DNA of 64,000 nt from Streptomyces sp. NBC_01429 (GTDB lineage Bacteria; Actinomycetota; Actinomycetes; Streptomycetales; Streptomycetaceae): positions 6,165,501 through 6,229,500 of the forward strand of contig NZ_CP109599.1 of NCBI RefSeq assembly GCF_036231945.1. Direction: 5' to 3'. Positions 34,222 through 42,765 of the stretch are shown in pieces. The notes beneath the pieces are model-generated. The model was not told the origin of the DNA and searched no databases. It worked only from the letters and a program-made list of their open reading frames with translations. Positions within the stretch are counted from its first letter, which is position 1, and every line of letters starts with the position of its first letter. A program made the position numbers and the translations under genes.

Positions 34222-35639
34222 CGCTCCCCACGGAGACTGCCCACCCTGAGCTTGAAGGTCTGGGTACGTACGAATTCGGCTGGGCCGACTCCGACGCCGC
34301 AGGCGCCGCGGCCAAGCGCGGTCTCTCCGAGGCCGTCGTCCGCGACATCTCGGAGAAGAAGAACGAGCCGGAGTGGATGCTGAAGCTGCGCCTCAAGGGC
34401 CTGCGGCTGTTCGACAAGAAGCCCATGCCCAACTGGGGCTCGGACCTGTCGGGCATCGACTTCGACAACATCAAGTACTTCGTGCGCTCCACCGAGAAGC
34501 AGGCCGCTTCGTGGGAGGAGCTGCCCGAGGACATCAAGAACACGTACGACAAGCTCGGCATCCCGGAGGCGGAGAAGCAGCGCCTGGTCGCCGGTGTCGC
34601 CGCGCAGTACGAGTCCGAGGTGGTCTACCACCAGATCCGTGAGGACCTGGAGGAGAAGGGTGTCATCTTCCAGGACACCGACACCGCGCTGAAGGAGCAC
34701 CCGGAGCTGTTCCAGGAGTACTTCGGCACGGTGATCCCGGTCGGCGACAACAAGTTCGCCTCGCTCAACACGTCCGTGTGGTCCGGCGGATCGTTCATCT
34801 ACGTGCCGAAGGGCGTGCAGGTCGACATCCCGCTCCAGGCCTACTTCCGTATCAACACGGAGAACATGGGCCAGTTCGAGCGGACGCTGATCATCGTCGA
34901 CGAGGACGCCTACGTCCACTACGTCGAGGGCTGTACCGCCCCGATCTACTCCTCGGACTCGCTGCACAGCGCCGTGGTCGAGATCATCGTCAAGAAGGGC
35001 GGCCGCTGCCGCTACACGACCATCCAGAACTGGTCGAACAACGTCTACAACCTGGTGACCAAGCGCGCCGTGGCCTACGAGGGCGCGACGATGGAATGGG
35101 TCGACGGCAACATCGGCTCCAAGGTCACCATGAAGTACCCCGCCGTCTACCTGATGGGCGAGCACGCCAAGGGCGAGACCCTGTCCATCGCCTTCGCGGG
35201 CGAGGGCCAGCACCAGGACGCCGGCGCCAAGATGGTCCACATGGCCCCGAACACCTCGTCCAACATCGTCTCCAAGTCGGTGGCGCGCGGTGGCGGCCGC
35301 ACCTCCTACCGCGGTCTGATCGAGATCGGCGAGGGCGCCGAGGGCTCCAAGTCCAACGTGCTCTGTGACGCGCTGCTGGTCGACACCATCTCGCGCTCCG
35401 ATACCTACCCGTACGTGGACGTCCGCGAGGACGACGTGTCCATGGGCCACGAGGCGACCGTCTCCAAGGTCTCCGAGGACCAGCTCTTCTACCTGATGAG
35501 CCGCGGCATGACGGAGTTCGAGGCGATGGCGATGATCGTGCGCGGCTTCGTCGAGCCGATCGCCAAGGAGCTGCCCATGGAGTACGCGCTGGAGCTGAAC
35601 CGGCTGATCGAGCTTCAGATGGAGGGGTCGGTCGGCTGA
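34218..35639 (+). CDS. sufB: Fe-S cluster scaffold protein SufB
   Basis: 473 residues. Scaffold subunit of SufBC2D, where clusters are built. Characteristic stretches: LGIPEAEKQRLVAGVAAQYE near residue 113, VWSGGSFIYVPKGVQVDIPL near 185, the beta-helix core with EGCTAPIYSSDSLHSAVVEI, and the C-terminal ITxSDTYP-type segment (SRSDTYPYVDV) with LSRGM-like YLMSRGMTEFEA. The conserved Cys of EGCTAP is in the active core. It overlaps sufR by 4 bp. Confidence 0.97.
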   Translation: MTLPTETAHPELEGLGTYEFGWADSDAAGAAAKRGLSEAVVRDISEKKNEPEWMLKLRLKGLRLFDKKPMPNWGSDLSGIDFDNIKYFVRSTEKQAASWEELPEDIKNTYDKLGIPEAEKQRLVAGVAAQYESEVVYHQIREDLEEKGVIFQDTDTALKEHPELFQEYFGTVIPVGDNKFASLNTSVWSGGSFIYVPKGVQVDIPLQAYFRINTENMGQFERTLIIVDEDAYVHYVEGCTAPIYSSDSLHSAVVEIIVKKGGRCRYTTIQNWSNNVYNLVTKRAVAYEGATMEWVDGNIGSKVTMKYPAVYLMGEHAKGETLSIAFAGEGQHQDAGAKMVHMAPNTSSNIVSKSVARGGGRTSYRGLIEIGEGAEGSKSNVLCDALLVDTISRSDTYPYVDVREDDVSMGHEATVSKVSEDQLFYLMSRGMTEFEAMAMIVRGFVEPIAKELPMEYALELNRLIELQMEGSVG

Positions 35640-35665
35640 CGGCGCCGACCAGCACCGACCGACGC

Positions 35666-35689
35666 CGCCGCCGGGGTATCCCGGCGGCG
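35666..35689 (+). promoter_or_regulatory. Perfect hairpin between sufB and sufD
   Basis: CGCCGCCGGG (35666-35675), loop GTAT, CCCGGCGGCG (35680-35689). It is the only sizeable gap inside the suf operon, with no T-run and no promoter seen, so a partial terminator or RNA-stability stem is more likely than a true end. Confidence 0.55.
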
Positions 35690-35740
35690 ACCGCGAACGC
35701 ATTCCCTACGCAGAGGCAGAGAGAGAGCACGACGACAGCC

Positions 35741-36919
35741 ATGGCTGAGGCTCAGAACATTCCGGTGGGTTCCACCACCGCCGGTTCGATCGCGGTGGCC
35801 GCCGAGTCGACCGTCGCCACGCGCATGAGCGCGCCCCCGTCCTTCGACGTCGCGGACTTCCCCGTCCCGCACGGTCGCGAGGAGGAGTGGCGGTTCACGC
35901 CGCTGGAGCGCCTGCGCGGGCTGCACGACGGTACGGCCGTCGCGACGGACGGCGTCACTGTCGAGGTGACCGCCCCCGAGGGCGTCACCGTCGAGACGGT
36001 GGGCCGCGACGACGCGCGGGTCGGCCGGGCCGGCGAGCCCGTGGACCGGGTCGCCGCCCAGGCGTACTCCTCCTTCGAGCGGGCCTCGGTCATCTCGGTG
36101 CCCAAGGAGGCCGTCGTCACCGAGCCGATCAGGATCACCGTCCACGGCGAGGGCGGCGTCTCCTACGGCCAGCAGATCGTCGAACTCGGAGCCTTCGCCG
36201 AGGCGGTCGTGGTCATCGACCACACCGGCGACGCGGTGTTCGCCGCCAACGTCGACTACCTCATCGGCGACGGCGCCAAGCTGACCGTCGTCTCCGTCCA
36301 GGACTGGGACGACAAGGCCGTCCACGTCGCCCAGCACAACGCGCTGGTCGGCCGCGACGCCTCCTTCAAGTCGATCGTCGTCACCTTCGGCGGCGACGTC
36401 GTACGGCTCCACCCGCGCGTGCGCTACGCGGGGCCCGGCGGCGAGGCCGAGCTGTTCGGCCTCTACTTCACCGACCGCGGCCAGCACCAGGAGCACCGCC
36501 TCCTGATCGACCACAACGCCCCGCACTGCAAGTCGAACGCCATGTACAAGGGCGCGCTCCAGGGCGCCGACGCGCACGCGGTGTGGATCGGTGACGTCGT
36601 CATCCGCGTCCAGGCCGAGGGCACCGACACGTACGAGATGAACCGCAACCTGGTCCTCACGGACGGCGCCCGCGTCGACTCCGTACCGAACCTGGAGATC
36701 GAGACGGGCGAGATCGCCGGCGCCGGTCACGCGTCGGCCACCGGCCGCTTCGACGACGAGCAGCTCTTCTACCTGATGGCCCGCGGCATCCCGGAGACCG
36801 AGGCCCGCCGACTGGTGGTCCGCGGCTTCTTCGCCGAGCTGGTCCAGCAGATCGGACTGCCGGACGTCGAGGAGCGGCTGATGACCAAGATCGAGGCGGA
36901 GCTGGAGGCAACGGTCTGA
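35741..36919 (+). CDS. sufD: Fe-S cluster assembly protein SufD
   Basis: 392 residues. SufB paralogue that completes the SufBC2D scaffold. The N-terminal GREEEWRFTPLERL is typical, as are the beta-helix repeats, TDRGQHQEHRLLIDHNAPHC near residue 245, VLTDGARVDSVPNLEIETGE near 305, and the end YLMARGIPETEARRLVVRGF. The first 30 residues are Ser/Thr/Ala-rich. AGAGAGAG RBS before ATG 35741. The stop overlaps the next start (TGATG). Confidence 0.96.
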   Translation: MAEAQNIPVGSTTAGSIAVAAESTVATRMSAPPSFDVADFPVPHGREEEWRFTPLERLRGLHDGTAVATDGVTVEVTAPEGVTVETVGRDDARVGRAGEPVDRVAAQAYSSFERASVISVPKEAVVTEPIRITVHGEGGVSYGQQIVELGAFAEAVVVIDHTGDAVFAANVDYLIGDGAKLTVVSVQDWDDKAVHVAQHNALVGRDASFKSIVVTFGGDVVRLHPRVRYAGPGGEAELFGLYFTDRGQHQEHRLLIDHNAPHCKSNAMYKGALQGADAHAVWIGDVVIRVQAEGTDTYEMNRNLVLTDGARVDSVPNLEIETGEIAGAGHASATGRFDDEQLFYLMARGIPETEARRLVVRGFFAELVQQIGLPDVEERLMTKIEAELEATV

Positions 36920-37236
36920 TGACCTTCGTCCGTGCCTGTGGGCTGAGCGAGCTGGAGGAGGACACCCCGAAGCGGGTGGAACTCGACGGCACGCCCGTCT
37001 CCGTCGTCCGCACCGAGGGCGAGGTGTTCGCGATCAACGACATCTGCTCGCACGCGAACGTGTCCCTCTCGGAGGGCGAGGTCGAGGACTGCATGATCGA
37101 GTGCTGGCTGCACGGTTCCAGCTTCGACCTCCGTACCGGCAAGCCGTCCGGCCTTCCCGCGACGCGCCCCGTCCCCGTATACCCCGTAAAGATCCAAGGG
37201 GACGATGTGCTCGTCTCCGTCACCCAGGAGTCCTGA
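36919..37236 (+). CDS. Rieske-type ferredoxin in the suf operon
   Basis: 105 residues. Rieske fold with CSHANVSL near residue 45 and CWLHGSSF near 65, giving the two Cys and two His ligands of a 2Fe-2S cluster; no signal peptide or membrane helix, so it is cytosolic like NDO-type ferredoxin subunits. It is placed between sufD and sufC and coupled to sufD (TGATG), an arrangement conserved in actinobacteria. An electron-donor role in cluster assembly is inference. Confidence 0.93.
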   Translation: MTFVRACGLSELEEDTPKRVELDGTPVSVVRTEGEVFAINDICSHANVSLSEGEVEDCMIECWLHGSSFDLRTGKPSGLPATRPVPVYPVKIQGDDVLVSVTQES

Positions 37237-37243
37237 GTCACCC

Positions 37244-38008
37244 ATGGCAACGCTTGAAATCCACGACCTGCACGTCACTGTCGAGGCGGAGAACGCCACG
37301 AAGGAGATCCTGCGCGGTGTCGACCTCACCGTGAAGCAGGGCGAGACGCACGCCATCATGGGCCCCAACGGCTCCGGCAAGTCGACCCTCGCCTACTCCC
37401 TCGCCGGCCACCCGAAGTACACCATCACCGGCGGCACCGTCACCCTGGACGGCGAGAACGTCCTGGAGATGACCGTCGACGAGCGCGCCCGCGCCGGTCT
37501 CTTCCTGGCGATGCAGTACCCCGTCGAGGTCCCCGGCGTCTCCGTCTCCAACTTCCTGCGCACCTCGGCCACCGCCGTCCGCGGCGAGGCCCCCAAGCTG
37601 CGCACCTGGGTCAAGGAGGTGCGCGAGACCATGGAGCGCCTCCAGATGGACCCGGCCTTCGCCGAGCGCAGCCTCAACGAGGGCTTCTCCGGCGGCGAGA
37701 AGAAGCGCCACGAGATCCTCCAGCTCGAACTGCTCAAGCCCAAGGTCGCGATCCTGGACGAGACCGACTCCGGCCTCGACGTCGACGCCCTGCGCGTCGT
37801 CTCCGAGGGCGTCAACCGCGTCCGCGAGACCGGCGAGGTCGGCACCCTGCTGATCACGCACTACACGCGGATCCTCCGCTACATCAAGCCCGACTTCGTG
37901 CACGTCTTCGCCCAGGGCCGCATCGCCGAGTCCGGCGGCGCCGAGCTGGCCGACAAGCTGGAGAACGAGGGCTACGAGGCGTACGTGAAGGGTGGCGTCA
38001 CCGCGTGA
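37244..38008 (+). CDS. sufC: Fe-S assembly ATPase SufC
   Basis: 254 residues. ABC-type ATPase powering SufBC2D. Walker A GPNGSGKSTLAYSLAG near residue 37, the SufC-specific FLAMQYPVEVPGVSVSNFLR near 88, signature FSGGEKKRHEILQL near 148, Walker B VAILDETDSGLDVDAL and the H-loop ITHYTRIL. ATG 37244 is preceded by AGGAG; the upstream in-frame ATG at 37205 gives an unconserved extension. Confidence 0.97.
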   Translation: MATLEIHDLHVTVEAENATKEILRGVDLTVKQGETHAIMGPNGSGKSTLAYSLAGHPKYTITGGTVTLDGENVLEMTVDERARAGLFLAMQYPVEVPGVSVSNFLRTSATAVRGEAPKLRTWVKEVRETMERLQMDPAFAERSLNEGFSGGEKKRHEILQLELLKPKVAILDETDSGLDVDALRVVSEGVNRVRETGEVGTLLITHYTRILRYIKPDFVHVFAQGRIAESGGAELADKLENEGYEAYVKGGVTA

Positions 38009-39276
38009 CACAGCTGCCGGGCCTTCTCCCCACGTCGGACCGCCTCCTGGACGAGGCGCTCCGCAAGGATTTCCCGATCCTCGATCGGGTGATCCACGGC
38101 AAGAAGCTCGTGTACCTGGACTCCGCGGCGACCTCGCAGAAGCCGCGCCAGGTCCTCGACGCGCTCGCCGAGTACTACGAGCAGCACAATGCGAACGTCC
38201 ACCGCGGCGTGTACACCATCGCCGAGGAGGCCACGGCGCTGTACGAGGGCGCCCGTGACAAGGTCGCCGCGTTCATCAACGCGCCGAGCCGCGACGAGGT
38301 GATATTCACCAAGAACGCGTCCGAGTCGCTCAACCTCGTGGCCAACATGCTCGGCTTCGCCGACGAGCCCTACCGGGTGGACCACGAGACCGAGATCGTC
38401 ATCACGGAGATGGAGCACCACTCCAACATCGTCCCGTGGCAGCTGCTCGCGCAGCGCACCGGCGCGAAGCTGAAGTGGTTCGGCATCACCGACGACGGCC
38501 GGCTCGACCTGTCCAACATCAACGAGGTCATCACCGAGAAGACGAAGATCGTCTCCTTCGTGCTCGTCTCCAACATCCTGGGCACCCAGAACCCGGTCGA
38601 GGCGATCGTCCGCCGCGCCCAGGAGGTCGGCGCGCTGGTCTGCATCGACGCCTCGCAGGCGGCACCGCACCAGGTGCTCGACGTCCAGGCGCTCCAGGCG
38701 GACTTCGTGGCCTTCACCGGCCACAAGATGGTCGGACCGACCGGCATCGGCGTCCTGTGGGGCCGCCAGGAGCTGCTGGAGGACCTGCCGCCGTTCCTGG
38801 GCGGCGGGGAGATGATCGAGACCGTGTCGATGCACTCGTCCACCTACGCCCCGGCGCCGCACAAGTTCGAGGCCGGTACACCCCCGATCGCCCAGGCCGT
38901 CGGCCTCGGCGCGGCCGTGGACTACCTGTCCGCGATCGGCATGGACAAGATCGCCGAGCATGAGCACGCGATCACCGAGTACGCGGTCCAGCGCCTGCTG
39001 GACGTCCCCGACCTGCGGATCATCGGCCCGACGACGGCCGAGGACCGGGGCGCCACGATCTCCTTCACCCTCGGCGACATCCACCCGCACGATGTGGGGC
39101 AGGTACTCGACGAGCAGGGCATCGCGGTACGGGTCGGCCACCACTGCGCCCGTCCGGTCTGCCTGCGGTACGGAATTCCCGCGACCACGCGAGCGTCTTT
39201 CTATCTGTACTCCACTCCGGCCGAGGTGGACGCTCTGGTCGACGGGCTGGAGCACGTCCGTAACTTCTTCGGATGA
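38005..39276 (+). CDS. sufS: Cysteine desulfurase SufS
   Basis: 423 residues. PLP enzyme that mobilises sulfur from cysteine. The Schiff-base lysine is in FTGHKMVGPTGIGVLWG (about residue 241), the PLP-site His in MEHHSNIVPWQ (about 137), and the persulfide Cys in VGHHCARPVC (about 381) on the short group-II loop. GTG 38005 overlaps the sufC stop (GTGA). It passes sulfur to SufU, encoded 18 bp downstream. Confidence 0.97.
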   Translation: MTQLPGLLPTSDRLLDEALRKDFPILDRVIHGKKLVYLDSAATSQKPRQVLDALAEYYEQHNANVHRGVYTIAEEATALYEGARDKVAAFINAPSRDEVIFTKNASESLNLVANMLGFADEPYRVDHETEIVITEMEHHSNIVPWQLLAQRTGAKLKWFGITDDGRLDLSNINEVITEKTKIVSFVLVSNILGTQNPVEAIVRRAQEVGALVCIDASQAAPHQVLDVQALQADFVAFTGHKMVGPTGIGVLWGRQELLEDLPPFLGGGEMIETVSMHSSTYAPAPHKFEAGTPPIAQAVGLGAAVDYLSAIGMDKIAEHEHAITEYAVQRLLDVPDLRIIGPTTAEDRGATISFTLGDIHPHDVGQVLDEQGIAVRVGHHCARPVCLRYGIPATTRASFYLYSTPAEVDALVDGLEHVRNFFG

Positions 39277-39293
39277 GGGTCGAGGACTGAGCC

Positions 39294-39782
39294 GTGAAGC
39301 TGGATTCGATGTACCAGGACGTCATCCTGGACCACTACAAGCACCCGCACGGGCGCGGTCTGCGGGACGGCGACGCCGAGGTGCACCATGTGAACCCGAC
39401 CTGCGGTGACGAGATCACCCTGCGGGTGCGGTACGAGGGCTCGCGGATCGCGGACGTCTCGTACGAGGGCCAGGGCTGCTCCATCAGCCAGGCCAGCGCG
39501 TCCGTGCTCAACGACCTGCTGGTCGGCAAGGAGCTGGCCGAGGCGCGGAAGATCCAGGGCACCTTCCTGGAGCTGATGCAGTCCAGGGGCCAGCTGGAGC
39601 CGGACGACGCGATGGAGGAGGTGCTGGAGGACGCGGTCGCGTTCGCCGGCGTCTCGAAGTACCCGGCCCGGGTCAAGTGCGCCCTGCTGTCCTGGATGGC
39701 ATGGAAGGACGCCACGGCCCAGGCGCTGGGAGCCGGCGCGGGCGACGATTCGGGCGACGACCCTCTGAAGGAGACGGCATGA
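39294..39782 (+). CDS. sufU: Zinc-dependent sulfurtransferase SufU
   Basis: 162 residues. IscU-fold partner that accepts persulfide from SufS in SUF systems of Gram-positives. The three Cys are visible: NPTCGDEITL (about residue 40), GQGCSISQASASV (about 62) and VKCALLSW (about 128), with Asp in CGDE as the fourth zinc ligand, and the SufU-specific insertion between the second and third Cys. GTG 39294. It overlaps the next gene by 4 bp. Confidence 0.95.
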   Translation: MKLDSMYQDVILDHYKHPHGRGLRDGDAEVHHVNPTCGDEITLRVRYEGSRIADVSYEGQGCSISQASASVLNDLLVGKELAEARKIQGTFLELMQSRGQLEPDDAMEEVLEDAVAFAGVSKYPARVKCALLSWMAWKDATAQALGAGAGDDSGDDPLKETA

Positions 39783-40117
39783 GCGAGAACGACACCGTGA
39801 CGATGAAGCCGGCCTCCGAGGAGGAGGTCCGCGAGGCGCTGTACGACGTGGTCGACCCCGAGCTGGGGATCGACGTCGTCAACCTCGGGCTGATCTACGG
39901 CATCCACATCGACGACGCGAACATCGCCACCCTGGACATGACCCTGACGTCGGCGGCCTGTCCGCTGACGGATGTGATCGAGGACCAGGCGAAGTCGGCG
40001 ACGGACGGCATCGTCAACGAGCTGAAGATCAACTGGGTCTGGATGCCCCCGTGGGGCCCGGACAAGATCACCGACGACGGCCGCGAGCAGCTGCGGGCGC
40101 TGGGCTTCAACGTCTGA
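39779..40117 (+). CDS. DUF59/MIP18-family Fe-S assembly factor (SufT-like)
   Basis: 112 residues from ATG 39779. Typical DUF59 pattern: ALYDVVDPELGIDVVNLGLI near residue 20 and MTLTSAACPLTDVIEDQ near 55, with the conserved Cys; the end GPDKITDDGREQLRALGF is also conserved. Homologues (SufT, PaaD, MIP18) help cluster maturation or transfer to targets. Last gene of the suf operon, coupled to sufU by ATGA and followed by a strong terminator. Confidence 0.93.
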   Translation: MSENDTVTMKPASEEEVREALYDVVDPELGIDVVNLGLIYGIHIDDANIATLDMTLTSAACPLTDVIEDQAKSATDGIVNELKINWVWMPPWGPDKITDDGREQLRALGFNV

Positions 40118-40147
40118 GCGCCGCGCCGCGCCGCGCTGTGACGGCGC

Positions 40148-40192
40148 GTGCGAGGGCCCCGTCGACCGGACCGGTCGACGGGGCCCTCGCAC
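40148..40192 (+). terminator. Very strong terminator of the suf operon
   Basis: 22-bp perfect arms (40148-40169 and 40171-40192) around a single A; in practice a ~18-bp stem with loop CCGGACCGG. GTTTCG follows. It lies 30 bp after the last suf gene and is the longest perfect inverted repeat in the window. Confidence 0.9.
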
Positions 40193-40251
40193 GTTTCGAT
40201 CCGCCCGTCTCGGGGTTCGGCTCCGGGGCCGGGGCCGAACCCTGATCCCGG

Positions 40252-40416
40252 CTACAGCCACACGAGCTGCGGCGTGACCTGCGCGCCCAGACGGTACGCG
40301 CGCAGGGCGCGGTCGGGGGACAGGGTGCGCATGCGGCGGTGGCCCTCGACGCTGATCACCTCCGCGTGGTCCTCCCGCCCGAGACCCGTGTGCGCATCGA
40401 GCAGCTGATCAAGGAG
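40252..40416 (-). pseudogene. C-terminal remnant of an unidentified gene
   Basis: An open minus-strand frame of about 54 codons ends at TAG (40252-40254) and reads like real protein: GREDHAEVISVEGHRRMRTL, then SPDRALRAYRLGAQVTPQLV. It has no start and is closed upstream by a stop at 40414-40416, exactly where the plus-strand glyoxalase-like fragment takes over. I do not recognise the family. It looks like the tail of a gene whose front was deleted. Confidence 0.45.
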
Positions 40417-40590
40417 CTACCGAAGCGAAAGACCTGCCCGATCGACGGCAGCACCGAGGACGAGGTGACCAGATTGCTCGGCCTCGGCGCCACCAAGACG
40501 GATGCGGGGCAGGGCGCAGACCGAAACTGGGTGGTCATGGCAGACCCCGAGGGCAACGAGTTCTGCGTCCTGCGCACTCTGGCACCGTAG
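40339..40590 (+). pseudogene. Truncated VOC/glyoxalase-like gene (C-terminal part only)
   Basis: The frame ends EDEVTRLLGLGATKTDAGQG, then WVVMADPEGNEFCVLRTL, the standard C-terminus of glyoxalase-like (VOC) proteins (LGAT...DPEGNEFCV with its metal-site Glu). A full VOC domain needs about 120 residues; only the last 45 or so match, and the sequence before about 40415 belongs to a different, oppositely oriented remnant. No start or RBS is convincing. A deletion that joined two gene ends is the best explanation. Confidence 0.6.
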
Positions 40591-40773
40591 AACTACTGTC
40601 GCGAGCGGGTACCCGCACTCCGTCACGCACCGCAACTATCCCGTTGTCGACTGCCGGGCGCAGTCGCGCCCGAGGGCACGGGTAGGGATGGCCCTTCTCT
40701 GTCACCACCGCGGATGACGACAGCCTTCCGGCGCGGGTCCGACGTGGGTCAGGCGCGGGAGTTCGGTGCGCCG

Positions 40774-41727
40774 TCAGGACGTCGCCACCTCGATCACCTG
40801 CTTGCCCACGACGCCGCCGCGCTCGAACGCCCGGTGCGCCGCCGCGATGTCCGCGAGCGGGTGGACGCTGTCGACCACCGGGCGCAGCGCGCCCGAGGTG
40901 ACGTGGGCGGCCAGGTCGCGCAGTACGGCGGTGTCGGGGTTCGCGCTGAAGGTGCGGATGCGGCGCGGGCCGTGCACGGTCGATGCCGCGATCGCGGCCA
41001 GGGCGGGGGCGGAGAGGCCGACGGTGACCATCCGGCCGCCCTTGGCCAGCCGGCTCCGGTAGCAGTGCAGTTCCGTGCCGACCATGTCGACGATGACGTC
41101 GAACGGACCGATCCGGTCCGAGGTGGTGGAGCCGTAGTCGAGGACCTGGTCGGCGCCGAGGGCGGTGAGCGTTTCGGCGTGGCGGTCGCGGGCCAGCGCG
41201 GTGACGTGGCAGCCCTGCGCGTGCGCCAGCTGTACGGCGGCCGTGCCGACTCCGCCCGCCGCGCCCCGGATCAGGACGCGTTCCCCGCTCGCGAGGTGCA
41301 CGGTGTCCCGCAGCGCGATCAGCGCCGTCGTGCCCGCGACGACCAGGGAGGCCGCGTCGGTCGGGGAGATGCCCGCCGGGGCGGTCGCGAGGCGGTCCGC
41401 GGAGACCACGACGTACTCGGCCGCCCCACCGGTGGTGTGCCGCCGGCGGGGATGCACCGTGCCCCACACCCGGTCGCCGGCCCGGTGGCCCTCGACGTCG
41501 GCGCCGGTCTCGACGACGACGCCCGCGAAGTCCAGACCGGCACCGAGGGGGAAACGGCGTCCCGACACGATGCGGAGTTCCCCCGAGCGGATGATCACGT
41601 CGTGTCCGTTCACGCTGGACGCCTCGACCGACACCAGGACCTCGCCCGCGGCGGGGGCGGGGCGGTCGACGTCGTTGACCCGCAGGACGTCGGACGCCCC
41701 GTAACCGGTGATCTGGGCGGCCTTCAT
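40774..41727 (-). CDS. Zinc-free NADP-dependent quinone oxidoreductase-like protein
   Basis: 317 residues of the MDR/QOR group. MKAAQITGYGASDVLRVNDV start; GroES-like domain with GLDFAGVVVETGADV near residue 68; Rossmann domain with ERVLIRGAAGGVGTAAVQLA near 145 (AxxGxxG). The structural-zinc cysteines of true alcohol dehydrogenases are absent. AAGGA is 9 bp upstream of the ATG read from 41727. Divergent from an XRE-type regulator, a frequent streptomycete pairing suggesting regulation by that gene; substrate unknown. Confidence 0.92.
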   Translation of the reverse strand: MKAAQITGYGASDVLRVNDVDRPAPAAGEVLVSVEASSVNGHDVIIRSGELRIVSGRRFPLGAGLDFAGVVVETGADVEGHRAGDRVWGTVHPRRRHTTGGAAEYVVVSADRLATAPAGISPTDAASLVVAGTTALIALRDTVHLASGERVLIRGAAGGVGTAAVQLAHAQGCHVTALARDRHAETLTALGADQVLDYGSTTSDRIGPFDVIVDMVGTELHCYRSRLAKGGRMVTVGLSAPALAAIAASTVHGPRRIRTFSANPDTAVLRDLAAHVTSGALRPVVDSVHPLADIAAAHRAFERGGVVGKQVIEVATS

Positions 41728-41858
41728 GTGAGGGGTCCTTCCGTGGTGGGCTGTGGTGTTTCCGATACTGGACCCCGCACGCCACATCACGGTCGTTCGC
41801 CTTTTCCTGGGACCGGCAGACCCACCCTCGGCGGCCGCGCCCGCGCCATACTGGCGTC

Positions 41859-42752
41859 GTGACCGAGACCCCCCTCCCCGTGACCGACGATCCCCGACGC
41901 GAACTGGCCGACTTCCTGCGGGCTCGCAGGACCCGGCTCCGGCCGCAGGACGTCGGCCTGGAACCCGGTCCGAGGCGCCGCGTCGCCGGGCTGCGGCGGG
42001 AGGAACTGGCCCTGCTGGCAGGGGTGAGCGCGGACTACTACCAGCGCATGGAGCAGGGACGCGACGTGCGGCCCTCCGAGCAGGTCCTGGACGCCCTCGC
42101 GCGCGCCCTCAACTTCACCACCGAGGAGTCGCGGTACCTGCACAGCCTCGCCGCCGCCGCGCGCACCCCCGCCCGCGGCCCGCGACGGCACGAGCCCGAG
42201 GTGGTGCCGCCCACGACGCTGCGGCTGCTGCGGACCCTGTCCTCGCCCGCCGTGGTCGTCGGCCGCTTCCTGGACGTACTGACGTGGAACCCGCTCGCCG
42301 GCGCCCTGCTCGGCGAGTTCACCCAGCGGCCGCGGGCGGAGCGGAACCTGCTGTCGCTGCTGCTGCACCCGGAGGCGGACCAGGCATGCCCGGAACGGGC
42401 GGCCACCGTCGCCGAGCTGACCGCGATGCTGCGGGCACAGGTCGCCGCCGAGCCGGGGCACCCGCGCGCCGTGGAGCTGGTCGGCGAACTCGCGGTGCGC
42501 AGTGACGAGTTCGCCGCGATATGGGCCCGTCACGACGTGGCGGAGACGACCCGTGGCCGGATGCGCGTCAACCATCCGCTGGTCGGGGAGGTGAACCTGG
42601 ACTGGGACGCCTACCCGATGCCGGGCGCCCCCGGCCCGGTGCTCATCGTGTACACGGCGGAGGAGGGCGGGCCCGACGCCGAGCGGCTCACCCTGCTCGC
42701 CGGGCTGCTGGCCGCCCCCGGCCGGGCTGCGGACTCGGCACCGCGCCCCTGA
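41859..42752 (+). CDS. XRE-family regulator with MmyB-like ligand-binding domain
   Basis: 297 residues from GTG 41859. HTH: LADFLRARRTRLRPQDVGL, then RVAGLRREELALLAGVSADY and YYQRMEQGRDVRPSEQVLDA (residues about 15-85). The C-domain (FLDVLTWNPLAGALLGEF to GEVNLDWDAYPMPG) is the PAS-like MmyB domain, thought to bind a small ligand such as a fatty acid. CATACT ends 6 bp before the start, so the message may be leaderless. Divergent from the oxidoreductase gene. Confidence 0.92.
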   Translation: MTETPLPVTDDPRRELADFLRARRTRLRPQDVGLEPGPRRRVAGLRREELALLAGVSADYYQRMEQGRDVRPSEQVLDALARALNFTTEESRYLHSLAAAARTPARGPRRHEPEVVPPTTLRLLRTLSSPAVVVGRFLDVLTWNPLAGALLGEFTQRPRAERNLLSLLLHPEADQACPERAATVAELTAMLRAQVAAEPGHPRAVELVGELAVRSDEFAAIWARHDVAETTRGRMRVNHPLVGEVNLDWDAYPMPGAPGPVLIVYTAEEGGPDAERLTLLAGLLAAPGRAADSAPRP

Positions 42753-42765
42753 CACGGGCGGGACG

